A stretch of DNA of 64,000 nucleotides from Coleophoma eucalyptorum. Lineage: Eukaryota > Ascomycota > Leotiomycetes > Helotiales > Dermateaceae. The position numbers were made by a program, and so were the translations under genes. The notes beneath the pieces were generated by a model. The model saw only the letters and a list, made by a program, of their open reading frames with translations, made no database searches and was not told the origin of the DNA. The first letter of the stretch is position 1; every line of letters begins with the position of its first letter. The stretch lies in NCBI GenBank assembly GCA_026120035.1, contig JALRME010000043.1:209536-273535 (forward strand), read 5' to 3'. This document shows positions 1-11,056 of this stretch, one piece after another.

Positions 1-1650
1 CCTGCCCAAGCCGACTTGCCGGAGCTATCGAGAATGGTTTCAACGCTCGAGAGCTATGGCGATATTGATGGCGGAATACTATTTCGTACCAAAATCTACA
101 AAGTCTGCAAGTTTGTGATGGGTTTGGAAAGTTTTCCAGGGGATGATACCTTCCAATTCAGGGCACGTAATGGACTCTTATATGAAAGATATATCAAGCT
201 TGTGAACGCGTCTAGGCAAGAGAATGCCGCACAAGGCATAGCGCCAACGACACCCGAACAATCAAAGGCCGACAAAACCACCGCAGTTGAAGACCAAGCT
301 GACGATGGAGTCTTGGAACCGCCGGCTATCTGCTTGACTCAATTGACTCCGCAACAGTGCGCCCAAATTGAAGAAGCAGCCAAGGCCTACAATCCTCCTC
401 TCAAGCGCGGCGTCGTGGAATTGATGTGTATGCTACCTCACTTTCATTCCAAATATGACGTTCTTGATCTCCAGATTGTCCCTCAGGCCAAATTGGTACA
501 GCCGTTCGATGACTTCCCTAAACTTCACCGAGGAGTGTACAGGGGCGGACCTATAATTCCTCCCCATATGCTCCAACTGACTTCATGGACCGCTCCAAAC
601 TATGGTATTGCACTCTTTGTCGACACCGATACTGGTGAGGGACTTCAGTTAAAGAGTTTTGGTCCATATGAAAAAGACGTCTTGTGTACAGAATTTGAGG
701 GCCAGCGGAGGCCAATTGAAGAGCTGTTGCAGGAGTGGATAGATTATTTCTTGAATATGAAGATTGTCCCAAGTGGGGGCGAGGATCTCATGTCTGATGA
801 ATTCAGATCTATGGTAAGAAAGTATACTGCGACTTCTAACATTCCCTGCTGATATTCTTGTGGTCAGGACTACCTCAAACAAAAGTTCCTCCTGCAAGAG
901 TATGGCTGGCCAAATGAATTTCCATTATCACCATCCAAATACGCATCTCTTCTCAAGCGACAAGCCAATCTTCATCAAGAGAGACTGGACAAATGGGAGA
1001 ACCATAAAAGTCTTGATCAAAAATGGAACCACTTGGTGCATCAATGGTGCGAGATCAATATGAATCCTCCCCTCACCACCCAAGAGACAGAGAGCTTCCG
1101 AGTGCTTGATAAGACGATAGCGGAGGCATTACGATACCATGTCCGGAAATCTGCAGATCGTGAATATGCTCTAGCAGCAGATGTACCACTTGACACGGCC
1201 TTCCGTGGCCCTCTGGTTCTTTCTCCCTCTAGCCACGAGGGGGCAGATTGGGAAGTGGAAGTCACACCGCAAAAGCTCATAGAGCGATTTTATGACGTGG
1301 CTTGTCCATTGTCCAAGGCAAGTAATGACAATACCGATGATGATATTGAGAAAATGAAGCTGGTATTGGAAAATGCGAAAGACAGGTGGGAGCTAAACCA
1401 GCGGGGTGTATATCCTCGAGATGATGTGGATGAGGAGGATGATGATTCCACGTCGGATTTTGTGCCATCTGAGGATGAATGCTCAAGTGAGGAGGAGTAT
1501 GAAAGCGATGAAGAAGATGAGGATCTGGATTTTGATGTCGCTATTTTGGAGGAAGATTCCAGGTTGGATATTGAGAGGTTGAGGACGCAATTTGAGGCTT
1601 TTCTTACTATGGAAAATATTCATCAGCCTATGGAGGATGGCAGCCTCTAA
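1..1650 (+). CDS. Hypothetical protein with acidic C-terminus (5' partial)
   Basis: I read two exons, <1-813 and 868-1650, joined across a 54-bp intron (GTAAGA donor, CTGAT branch site, TCAG acceptor). The frame is open to the first base of the window, so the start lies upstream. The visible part is about 530 residues. A basic/aliphatic N-terminal part (motif HRGVYRGGPIIPP and a following beta-rich stretch) leads across the splice junction into a DYLKQKFLLQEYGWP segment. The last 80 residues are a strongly acidic low-complexity tract (runs of D and E around DEEDDDSTSD and SSEEEYESDEEDEDLD). I recognise no catalytic motif or named domain. Acidic tails of this kind occur in nuclear and chromatin-associated proteins, but that is only a suggestion. 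No cluster partner is evident. Confidence 0.7.
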
Positions 1651-2511
1651 ATTTGTTTTCTGGACATGGTTCTAGCATGGAATTCACTTCTGCAAGTCAA
1701 TTTTACTAGTTTTGCAAAGCCTCATTTCTTATTTGTTAACGTGCCGGTATGGAGTTATTTTAAATCATTTCTAGGTCAAGGCTGTCACATGCAATAGTTT
1801 ACCCCCCCCCCCCAACTTGAATCTCCAATTACTTATGGATTAGGTTATTAATTACTGACTGCACTGTTACGAAGAATAGGCAAAGAAATCTACCGTAGTA
1901 GAAGGTCTCCATTAAATTACCTATAAGGGGGGGGCTATGTACAAACACTTGCTTGATTAATCCTGATATAGGACTGACGAGAATGAAATATCCAAAGTGA
2001 AAATACAAATTGATATTAGAACCTTTCTACCTATCATACAAGAGCAAATCTTTTTCATTCACAACATGTCACTTGAAGGGTTATAATAAAGCAGGCAGCT
2101 ACGAGATACAGCCTGACTTACCTTATACCAAGCATTCCTGCCTTGGACTTAGTGGGGCGTGCATGCTCGTCAAACACGGCTCGTCCCTAGAAGGGCAAGC
2201 ACTGACCCCAGATGTTACAACAATGCTGCAAACATGACGTTTTGCGCCCGGAAGGCCTCTAGTCGGTCGCTTCCGGAGCTATCATGTACACCCCACGTTT
2301 AGCTCAACCACATCCATTCTGCAATCCCCCCTCCTCTTCAAGTTTTTATTTCCCTTTCTCTGACTGTCTCTTTCTCTCAATTCACCCCATTACCATCTAG
2401 AAACCCTCAATGTCTCTTCCTACGCATATCAAGACGAGATTGCCCGTCTTTGGTGAATCTCCCTGCTCTCAAGGTGCTGAAGGGGCGTAGAGCTGATAAT
2501 CTCTAGACAAA
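1651..2511. other. Intergenic, promoter side of the aldo-keto reductase
   Basis: No convincing gene. It holds a poly-C run of about 12 near 1802-1813, an AT-rich middle, and from about 2320 to 2400 a pyrimidine-rich stretch (CCCTCCTCTTC, TTTCTCTGACTGTCTCTTTCTCTC) typical of fungal promoters just upstream of the transcription start of the next gene. Confidence 0.5.
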
Positions 2512-3534
2512 ATGGCAAATCTTAACCTCCAATCTAAGTATAAGATGAAGAGTGGATATGAGATCCCCGTACTGGGCTATGGTGTATGTGCCACCATGAA
2601 AATGCAAGAAAAGGCTGTTACTAATTGATGCACAGGTCTGGCAAACGTATGCTTAACCCCCAAAGCTTATCAATGTCTTACTGACTGAGAACAAGCCCAA
2701 ACGATGTCTGCGAAGCCGTAGTGAAGGAATCCTTCGAAGTTGGCTACCGTCATGTAAGCACGAAAGTCCCCTCACATGAAGGATCCACTGACGCACATGC
2801 AGGTGGACTCTGCTGCCGCCTACTACAACGAAGCGCCTTGTGGTCTCGCAATCCGAACCTCGGATATCCCCCGAGACCAAATCTTCTTTACCTCCAAAGT
2901 GCCCTCCAACGGTCTCAGCTACGAAAGCACACAGCGGCAGGTAGCGAAGACCCTCCGGGAGAGCGGGCTCGACTACATCGATCTCATGTTCATCCACGCC
3001 CCCTACGGCGGCAGCGCCGTACGCAAGGGAGCCTGGAAGGCGCTGGTCGAGGCGCAGGAAGAAGGCAAGATCCGCAGTCTGGGTGTCAGCAATTATGGTG
3101 TGCATCACCTGGACGAACTCGAACAGCATATCAAGGAGCTCGAAGAAGAGCGCGGTCCCGGTAAGGGCGGGGTGGTGAGCATTGGCCAGTGGGAGCTGCA
3201 TCCGTGGCTGGCGCGGAAGGACATCACGGAATGGTGTTTCGCCCGCGGCATAATCGTCGAGGCGTACTCCCCCCTAGTGCGCGGGCAAAGATTGGACGAC
3301 GAGCTGCTGAAACCGATCGTGGAGCGAACGGGTAAGACCCCCGCGCAGGTTCTGTTGAGATGGAGTCTGCAGAAGGGGTTTGTGCCCCTGCCAAAGACTG
3401 TCACCAAGGATCGGATCTTGGAGAACTCGCAATTGTATGACTTCGAGCTTACTGAGGAGGAGATGACGAAATTGGACACTGGGGACTACACGCCTGTGTG
3501 CTGGGATCCAACTACAAGCCCGTTGGACAAGTAG
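2512..3534 (+). CDS. Aldo-keto reductase
   Basis: Four exons: 2512-2583, 2636-2646 (an 11-nt microexon), 2696-2753 and 2803-3534, giving 290 residues. The splicing restores the family sequence LGYG/VWQT/PNDVCEAVVKES/VGYRHVDSAAAYYNE. The AKR catalytic tetrad is complete: Asp49 and Tyr54 (VDSAAAYYNE), Lys79 (FFTSKVP) and His112 (FIHAPYGG). The strand-end motif KIRSLGVSNYG and the C-terminal NADP-binding region (LPKTVTKDRI) are also present. Such enzymes reduce aldehydes and ketones with NADPH in the cytosol; the substrate cannot be told from sequence. Length is slightly short of the usual 310-320 because the C-terminal loop is brief. The body is GC-rich. The long reading frames on the opposite strand are shadows of this codon bias. 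Confidence 0.93.
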
Positions 3535-4764
3535 ATGCATGAAATTGGGTAGATATGTAAATTCATTTATGGATTTCTGGTAGCTACCAATCTGTATCTC
3601 GAATATCAGCCATGAACTTCAGCTTTGTGATTACTTCAGTGTCAAAATGCATAATGTTTGACTGGGTCTAATCACGTCACTAAATCTACTGAAACACGCT
3701 TTGTCTCTGTCATGTCATCAGAACTTGTTAGCTGCAGCGCACGCTTATATGATAGAAGGCTATAACATCCACTGTTTGAAAATGATGACATAGATTGGTA
3801 CATAAGATAGCCCTAGAAATTGATCCAACCGCAAGGAAAGCCCTGCTGTTGCTGATATTGATGTGCCCAATTGTGATAAACATCAACAGACAATTCCAAC
3901 CCAATACCGTCGCTTAGCTACCTCTTAAAAATAACATATCAACATCACTTCTCCCTTTAGAACTACGTAAGAAGATCTTCTATTGTACATAAAAGACTAG
4001 GTAGCTAATTAATGCTACTGGTTGTGAAGCCCAACGCTGGTCCCGGAGGTTTACTGCAAAGATCACCACGAACTGGGTATACTGCTAGACACTGAAATAT
4101 CGCAGGTATCTTATTGATCGTCTGCACTTTGTCGGTAGGCTACTCTGGTGCCAAGAAGAAAGACCGAATAACCACAATTTGTTTGATATTCCAGCCGACA
4201 CGCAACATTGCCCCGAGGTTTGCCCTAGCTTCAGAGCCATCTTTTCGTGCCCTGTGCAAAATTGAACGGTGTGGAGAAGGAGGATAAGGTTAATGAAATG
4301 TCTTGGGCTGCGCCAAGCGAGCGGCCCCATAACCTAATCGTTACTGTAAGACCCCCCCGGATTTCCGGATTTCCAGGAGAATTTTCAAAGCTTAGCTCTC
4401 GTTCAGATGCCCCGTTGATCCACCAGGGCAGCCTCACCCGTTTGGCTACAGTAGGTCTTCGATGTTTGATGCTTGCTGCTGGCAAATTCCTTTTGGGTGT
4501 TGGGTGCGCGTCGGTGAATTACAAAGACACTAGGCAGATCACTATGGCCCAGCTGAGGCCTACGGTCTAGAACGTTGGGAGCGGCAAAACATGGATTTGG
4601 TATCAAGTGCAAATCTGCACTCGGATTTTATGCGATTGAATAGCCTGATGGGCATCTACAAAGTTCAAGACTCATCTATAAACATACAAGAAGCTATATA
4701 CAGCAGTTTTGCGAGTCAGCCTTTTCCCCAATTCATCATATACGCCATGATATGACGCCGTCGC
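3535..4764. other. Intergenic, no gene seen
   Basis: Short chance frames only (for example 4247-4570), without family resemblance or splice support. A small direct repeat (CCGGATTTCCGGATTTCC) lies near 4358-4375. The AKR ends on the left and the esterase on the opposite strand ends on the right, so this is a shared 3' space. Confidence 0.45.
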
Positions 4765-6396
4765 TTAAAACTCAATCTGCTGAGAGAAGAAGTCCTGGAT
4801 GAGGTTGAAGGTGGCGGTGCTCTGGGTCAAGTAAGAAGATCCAGTCGAGTCACCTAGCCACATAACTTGGGAAACATTGGTGGTGGTAGCGGGGAACTCG
4901 GTGAGGTTTCCGCCGTTGGGGTTACCGGTCTTGATGAAGTTGGCCCAGTACTCGGACATCTGGGCTTGGAGGGCGTAGTCGAAGGCGGTCCAGGTCACGT
5001 TGTAGTAGGTGGGGATGTTGCCAAAGGCATACCACAACTCGGCTCCGTGGTAGGCACCCGAAGTCTGATTTGGTGGTGCGTGGGTAAAGAAGTACACGAA
5101 TACATCGCTCTTTGCTCCACCGGCATACCAGGCCTGAGCCCAGTCCCAGGTGGAGACGCGGCTCTCATCACGCCAGAAGTCGTTCCAGGCATCATTAGCG
5201 GCTGTATCATTGTCGGCTGGGTATAATTCAAAGAAGGTTGAAGACAAGTTGCCGAGCTGCTCATCGAATTGCGATTTGAACTCTGCAAGCGTCAGACCAG
5301 GGTCTGGACTAGCTCCAGATTCGTCGTGGTTGTTTCCAGTCATAATAGGAATATCTCCATGGCTGTCAAGTCGAAGACTCTCGCCGTAGTTGTGGGGAAG
5401 TACATAACCATCGATGACGGGGCGCCAAAGCGGTGGGTCGGAGATAGCACTGGAGTTCTCAAAGACAGTTCCGTCGAGGATAGTGTCCATATCGTTATCG
5501 GCGGTAAGAAGAGTCTCCATGGAGACATTACGGAGCTCGGCAATGGAGGTGACGTTCATCTCGGTCAGGAATTCGATACCACTGGCCAGGGCAGCATCGG
5601 CGGAGCGATGGGCAGTGGCTAAGCCGTAAGTTTGAGGGTCGTGTGGACCGCGGGCACCACTCTCGGGAATGCATCCCACAATCTTGCCTTGAGAGAGAGG
5701 GCTGTACATCATGTCGAGAGCCGAGGCAGATCCAGCGGATTGGCCACCAACGGTCATATGGTCTGGGTTTCCACCGAAAGCAGCAATTTCGGACTGGAGG
5801 AAGGTCAGAGCTTGAATCTGATCAAGGAGACCGTAGTTTCCAGAGGAGTTGTGGCCGGACTCAGCCGACAGCTCAGGGTGAGCAAGGAATCCGAAAGGAC
5901 CCATGCGGTAGTTGAAATTGACTACAACGATGTCTTTGGAGGCAAGATGGGATCCATCGTAGGTTGGCACAGAGCCAGCACCACCCTCGAAACGTCCACC
6001 ATAGATCCATACGTACACTGGAAGGTTCGATTCCGCGGTAGCATTAGCTGGGGCCCAGATGTTCATGTAAAGACAGTCCTCTGAAATATCAGTGTTGCCC
6101 GAGCTGAAGAGGCCTACAGCAGAGTACGACTGAGCGCAGTCGGCTCCAAATGCTGTGGCGTTGAGAACACCGGTCCAATTGGAAGGGTTGGTTGGTGCAG
6201 TCCATCTCAGGTTGTTCACTGGAGGAGTTGCGAAAGGAATTCCCTTGTAGACAGTAACGGCATCGTTGAGATCAGACGTAGTGCCTTGAAGGGTACCGTA
6301 GGAGGTTGTTACCTGCTGGTTCGATCGAGGCTTCAGCGCAGCACCCAGGACGAGTGGGCTTGCGGCTAGGCCAGCAAGGAGAGAAACGAGAACCAT
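4765..6396 (-). CDS. Secreted type-B carboxylesterase/lipase
   Basis: A single uninterrupted frame of 543 residues. Residues 1-20 form a signal peptide (MVLVSLLAGLAASPLVLGAA), so the enzyme is probably exported. The carboxylesterase type B fold is recognisable from YGTLQGTT and KGIPFATPPV through EDCLYMNIWAP, the second type-B signature. The catalytic triad is complete: Ser220 in GGQSAGSA, Glu359 in NNHDESG and His450 in AYHGAELWYAFG. The oxyanion loop reads IYGGRFEGGAG. Many N-x-S/T sites (for example NATAES, NHNSSG, NVTSI) fit a glycosylated secreted protein. The family hydrolyses carboxylic esters of lipids, aromatic or plant-derived substrates; which one is unknown. No functional partner adjoins it. 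Confidence 0.95.
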   Translation of the reverse strand: MVLVSLLAGLAASPLVLGAALKPRSNQQVTTSYGTLQGTTSDLNDAVTVYKGIPFATPPVNNLRWTAPTNPSNWTGVLNATAFGADCAQSYSAVGLFSSGNTDISEDCLYMNIWAPANATAESNLPVYVWIYGGRFEGGAGSVPTYDGSHLASKDIVVVNFNYRMGPFGFLAHPELSAESGHNSSGNYGLLDQIQALTFLQSEIAAFGGNPDHMTVGGQSAGSASALDMMYSPLSQGKIVGCIPESGARGPHDPQTYGLATAHRSADAALASGIEFLTEMNVTSIAELRNVSMETLLTADNDMDTILDGTVFENSSAISDPPLWRPVIDGYVLPHNYGESLRLDSHGDIPIMTGNNHDESGASPDPGLTLAEFKSQFDEQLGNLSSTFFELYPADNDTAANDAWNDFWRDESRVSTWDWAQAWYAGGAKSDVFVYFFTHAPPNQTSGAYHGAELWYAFGNIPTYYNVTWTAFDYALQAQMSEYWANFIKTGNPNGGNLTEFPATTTNVSQVMWLGDSTGSSYLTQSTATFNLIQDFFSQQIEF

Positions 6397-7608
6397 GATG
6401 GTAATAAAGAGAGAATAGGTCCCAAAAAGAAAGAATGAAGTGCACCGTTAAAGAGAGTGGTGATCGGACAGGAACTGGATAGCAATAAGGAAAGTCCCCA
6501 ATAGCTAAAGCATCATGAATGCAACGGATTCCCCATCCTGATATAATTCTGGTCTGCAAGCCAGAGCATTGCTCAGAAAGATACGAATACAATCCGAGTA
6601 CGATCCAAAGTACGAGAAAAACCATTGCGCAACATAGCTACCAGCATTTTTAGCATGCCGTCCCTGATCGGCAGTCAGTGTTGACCTGGTAGTGATCCAC
6701 TCTGTGGGGTGCATACGCAATTTCACAAGGCTTTGCACCTTCGAGAATATCTCCTGGCAAATTTGTTCATAGGAGAAGACGGCTAATTACCACCGGTTCC
6801 TTGAATTATACCTACGAGGCCCCGGTTCGTCTTTGGCTTTAGGATGGCTTTGCAGGAAACGAAACAACCGTTCATGGAGTGCAGGGATCGACGTCCTCAA
6901 ACGAGGGACATGTAGCCTCATGTCTGCGCTCTCTATGGCCGAATGGCAGTATGGCCAATGGTAATTGTGGCTCACTCCTTCCTTCCATCGTCCCGGACTC
7001 CAGTCCTTAATAAAAGATGGTGGAACCGTACGGCAGGATGCATCTAGAAATTAAACCCGACCAGATCTAGAGCTACGTCGAGAGATGCTGACCATAGCGG
7101 GATCAGTTCACAGATGCACTGAATAACCATTGTCTAAGTTGAGCAAGTCCAATGCTGTGCTGGACGGTAGCAGCGGGCGAGCGAAGCAACGACGCTTTAC
7201 GTCGAGGTTGAAGAGACCATGCTCGGACGTCGCCGTCTGTAGAGACCGTGGTCGGCCAGTCGGAGGTTTCTGGAAGCTAGCGGCCGCATTTGTGCCTTGT
7301 TTGATTGGCCAATGGCAGCATTCTCGGAGTCGGCGGTCACTCTTTGCGATGGTGGGGTAGATTGGTGATGAATTCTGTAGGAAAGCACAATAATGCCATT
7401 CATACAACGACATCCAATGCTTCTGTACGGATGACATACACTTACTCTACCTGACTCTATCCGATCTATGCGTTTTCTCATCTGAAAGCCTTGTTCTGTG
7501 ACCTTGTTCTAAGACCTCTAGACGTGTGTCAACGACACGTCACGCCGAGGTACCAATCTACGTAGACTCCAGTATCGTGATCAATTAAAGCTCCAGCATT
7601 GAAGCGCC
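6397..7608. other. Intergenic, esterase promoter and upstream of P-loop kinase
   Basis: No supported gene. The esterase promoter lies at the left. A perfect inverted repeat, GACGTGT, 7-bp spacer, ACACGTC, lies near 7520-7540, about 70 bp upstream of the next start codon; it could be a regulator site or chance. Small opposite-strand frames here lack splice or family support. Confidence 0.4.
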
Positions 7609-8187
7609 ATGCAGTTGCCGCGCAGCTTGCTCATCCAAATGTCCGGCGCACCGGGCTCGGGGAAAAGCACGATGGCGAAGCTCCTGGCACGGGCCGTGGA
7701 TGGGGTGGTTATTAACCACGACCTGCTCAAGTCCTTCTTTCTCGAGAACGACAATTCCTTTGAACAGTCGGCAAAACTCACGTATCGCTTGCAGTGGACC
7801 CTCGCCGAGGACATGATCAAACAAGGGCGAACCGTCATTATCGACAGTACTTGTAACTACGAGGAGACGCTGGATCAAGGAACGGCGCTGGCTCAACAGT
7901 ACTCTTATGACTACCGGTACGTCGAGTGTAGAGTCAACGACATAGACCTACTAGAAAACAGGCTACGCAACAGAGTCTCGCTGAGAAGTCAACGAGCCGG
8001 CGTGAACAGTGCCCCATCAGATGCTAGCGGCGCCCGTCAGAGTGAAGACCACCGTGCACTGTTCAAAAGGTGGATTGAAAACCCATGCCGTCCACCTAGC
8101 GGTGCTATTGTTGTGGATTCGACTGCCGGCCTAGAGCAGTGTCTTGACTATATATTGAAGCAGATTGTCCAACAAACTGGTGCATAG
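7609..8187 (+). CDS. Small P-loop kinase (AAA_33/zeta-toxin-like fold)
   Basis: Intronless, 192 residues. Walker A is perfect (GAPGSGKST, residues 13-21). It is followed by VINHDLLKSFF, a nucleotide or substrate-binding segment, and a Walker-B-like strand RTVIIDSTCN. An Arg-rich lid (ENRLRNRVSLRSQRAG) fits the polynucleotide-kinase-like AAA_33 group, which phosphorylates small molecules or nucleic acid ends with ATP. Probably cytosolic, as there is no signal or membrane segment. The substrate is unknown. The start at 7609 is the first ATG before the Walker strand. Base composition is GC-richer than the flanks, as for the HAD gene 1.2 kb downstream. Confidence 0.85.
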   Translation: MQLPRSLLIQMSGAPGSGKSTMAKLLARAVDGVVINHDLLKSFFLENDNSFEQSAKLTYRLQWTLAEDMIKQGRTVIIDSTCNYEETLDQGTALAQQYSYDYRYVECRVNDIDLLENRLRNRVSLRSQRAGVNSAPSDASGARQSEDHRALFKRWIENPCRPPSGAIVVDSTAGLEQCLDYILKQIVQQTGA

Positions 8188-9406
8188 ACAAAGTAATCCG
8201 ACAAGCCTGAAATATTGCTTTCACAATACCAATATCTCCCTGTTCTATATCTTCACTGCCAAATATAATAGAAGTAGAGGACAGTCCTTACCTCTAACAC
8301 GGTCATATCTTATACGAATTGGGTACTCAGGTGGACGACGCTTTTTAACAAGAAATGGAGGGGGGGGGGTTCCATCACCCACTTCCTCATTTGATACTTC
8401 TAGAAAGCCTAGGGAGTAAATCCTACTTCACCGGACGTTTCCTAGGCCTCCGTTGCTCTTGTCGGAAGCTATAGATCATATATTCACTGATTTGAAGGTA
8501 CTGTATCGAATAGAGAGGGCATTTAACCACAGGTAGGCATATTTGTTTAGCTTTTCAAAGCGTGTTCAGAGGTTGACTTGATTGATGGTATGTGTCAAAA
8601 GATACTAGCAAGAAGTAAAAGCAGGACGGATTTCTTTGAGTAGCCCTACGTGAGAAACAACAAGTCAAGAACCTGCTGATTTATATATGTGTTATTGTAT
8701 CGAAAAGAATCCAGCTCATTGTCTAGGCTGGTATTACGTTCAGCTCCTCAATGCTATGAGTAGCTGAGTTTCGAAAATGGAATCTGGTAGGTTAAGATTC
8801 GTAGCCTCCCAACATGCAATAGTTCGAGGGGCTAGCAGCCAAGGTGTATTGAGATTGTTGGAATTCTATCTAAAGTATATATATAGAGCTCTTATTCATA
8901 GCGCCACTAACTTATTAGCTTATAAAGATCTCAAAGCTATTCTGAAAAGTTATACAACTTTTCTCAACCTGCGAAGTATATATGAAAAACATTATCCACT
9001 AGCGGTGCACCTATTAAATGTAGGACAGTGCTTAACCAAGAGTTGGTACTAGCAAGTGTAATATGATATTGACGGGAAGACTTGATTCGGTACAGAGTCT
9101 TTATCATATATACACGTAGGCGGTTGCTACCTACTAAAGTAAGGCTACCAGTTCCTTATCAATAATACCTTTTCTGCTTAATAGTGGATACTCTACTTGC
9201 TATACAAAGCCGGAATTGTTTTAGTTTTTTGAATGGCCTCTGAACTACCGCCTCTTGTCCAAGCTAACAAGAATCTTTAAGACTTCGAGTTCATGAATGC
9301 CCAGGCTGGTAGCTTTGGTGCAGAAATGCACGCTTTACATGCTCTTCACAGGTCTAATTTTTCAACTTGCCTTTCTGCCGAGACGCTCTCCATGGAATTC
9401 TCGTCG
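8188..9406. other. AT-rich intergenic stretch
   Basis: AT-rich DNA between two GC-richer intronless genes. A poly-G run lies near 8360-8369. A 91-codon frame at 8777-9052 matches nothing I recognise and has AT-biased codons, so it is treated as chance or decayed sequence. No terminal repeats of a mobile element were seen. Confidence 0.4.
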
Positions 9407-10153
9407 TTACTTGAGGCAAGCAACGATACCGGCAATCGCAGCAAGCGTGCCGTCGGGATCCTTAACTCGCACCGTCTCCAGCCCAAGCTCCTTTGCGGGA
9501 TAGTCGTTGCCACCGGGAAAGATGGCGTCGCCGATGAACATCATCTGCTCAAGCGGGATTCCGCTCGCGTCACGCAGCTTCTTGAGCCCGTATGCCTTAT
9601 CGACACCCTTCTGCGTGATATCAATTGACGTCGCCCCACCCATGTTGATGGATAGCTCGGGTAGTCGTAGGCGCAGGTCCGCCTGGATTATCTTGCGCTT
9701 TGCAAAATCAGGGTCCCAATGCTCTTTCTCAGCAATTGGGGCTTGCTGGCCGAGCGCGGAGAATGTGATCTGACTGCCGCGATCCTCGATCCGCTCGCCC
9801 CAGGTTTTCTCTGGCTGGAACCCGGTCGCCACAAGCGAGACCTCGAAGGCATCAATGATTCTCTTCCGGTCCCCATCGCTGAACAGCTCTGCATAGACTG
9901 GCTTCCAGTCGGCACCCTTGTGTGTGTAGAGCTTGGTGCCCGTAGTTGGCATCAACCACAGTTTCGACAGATCGGCGCGGGGTGGCAGACGGCTGGCGAC
10001 CTGCTTTTGGAACTGTGGCCAGTCTCCACCTGATATCACCGCGACGTTGGCAACGGCCAGCAGATCAGCTAGCGCTTCGCCCATCGAGTCTTTCAACGGC
10101 TGCTTGCTCTCGGCAAGCGTTCCGTCGAGGTCGAAAGCGACGAGGGTGATCAT
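9407..10153 (-). CDS. HAD-IIB family phosphatase (phosphomannomutase-like), possibly of bacterial origin
   Basis: Intronless, 248 residues. Motif I is DLDGTLAES (catalytic Asp pair near residues 8 and 10), motif II is VAVISGGDW, and motif III/IV is the C-terminal GDAIFPGGNDYPA. An inserted cap domain between them fits the HAD-IIB (Cof/eukaryotic-phosphomannomutase-like) subclass. Members hydrolyse sugar phosphates or related phosphomonoesters with Mg2+. The sequence reads like bacterial HAD-IIB proteins rather than fungal phosphomannomutase. It lacks introns and is clearly GC-richer than the AT-rich DNA on both sides. These signs suggest transfer from a bacterium, but a tree would be needed. 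Probably cytosolic. Confidence 0.88.
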   Translation of the reverse strand: MITLVAFDLDGTLAESKQPLKDSMGEALADLLAVANVAVISGGDWPQFQKQVASRLPPRADLSKLWLMPTTGTKLYTHKGADWKPVYAELFSDGDRKRIIDAFEVSLVATGFQPEKTWGERIEDRGSQITFSALGQQAPIAEKEHWDPDFAKRKIIQADLRLRLPELSINMGGATSIDITQKGVDKAYGLKKLRDASGIPLEQMMFIGDAIFPGGNDYPAKELGLETVRVKDPDGTLAAIAGIVACLK

Positions 10154-11056
10154 TGTGAAATTTCGTATCTGAGTAGGATGTGGATCAATTGCGTGTGCCC
10201 GTCAACGTCGTTGCCTGTAGTGTGCTCGTGGGCGGTGACGCTATTTAGTCTTGAGGCCAGAGATGAGTCTCGCTCTCGCTACGATCTCCCTGGCGTCCTG
10301 TATTCGACCTTACTAAGCAACCATGCAGCAGTCTGGTGGACTTCTTCCGGTGAAGCCGTCTCAAGGATGCTTGGTGATGATCTGTATGTAATCAGCGACC
10401 CACTTGTTTTGGAATTCCATATTTACCGTTTTGTCTGCAATACCAATTTTCGATTTTGTTACAGAATAAATAATGAAGTGAAGAGTAAGCCAATTGAGAT
10501 TAGAATTAGGAAAGATAACTTCTAAAGAATAAATTTAGATAAGTTACATATACAATTCTTTGAATTACTTGACTTGAATTTTGCCGATGATAAACAAGCT
10601 CGATGAGCTACCCGCCGGTTAAGCCTTGTGCCTCTGACAAGGAAGTCTTTGATTAATGCATTTATCAGCTGATCTCCGTCTTCAAAGCCAACCAACTACT
10701 GTATGTTGCGGAATAAGACACTCTCAATGTGGTGTACACAGGGTTGGCTGGGCTACATGATTGGAACCACGGATCTCAATTTGGATAATGAATGGAAATG
10801 GGTAATTCAACAGCCGTAAGAGATTATTCAATGAAGCCACCCTATTTCTAGTCCAATTATATAGTAACTCTCATGGTATATCGATGCACCGTATTTTCAT
10901 GCTACAAATGAAATTTAAAGAAAATCCATCAAATCAAGTACATCTAGCCTATGCAAAACTTGTAACCTACTCAGGCTTGATTGGTTTTTGTCCATACACC
11001 ACATATCTTGATGTTGTTAGTATCCGTTTACAAAGAAGAAACAATGGGAAAGAAAC
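10154..11056. other. AT-rich intergenic stretch
   Basis: No gene seen. The first 300 bases retain fairly high GC next to the HAD gene and hold a chance frame (10178-10525). The rest is AT-rich, without repeats I could define. Confidence 0.4.

Noticed and set aside
1800..1815. Poly-C run as a functional element
   Set aside because: A simple homopolymer in intergenic DNA; no supporting context.
2653..3201. Long minus-strand frames opposite the aldo-keto reductase (also 3105-3540)
   Set aside because: Shadows of the GC-rich sense codons; no family resemblance, and the sense strand carries a full catalytic tetrad.
4867..6084. Several plus-strand frames of 70-150 codons opposite the esterase
   Set aside because: Antisense to a complete, intronless esterase with triad; no independent motif or start context.
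8777..9052. A 91-codon plus-strand frame
   Set aside because: AT-biased codons, no recognised motif, no splice or promoter support.
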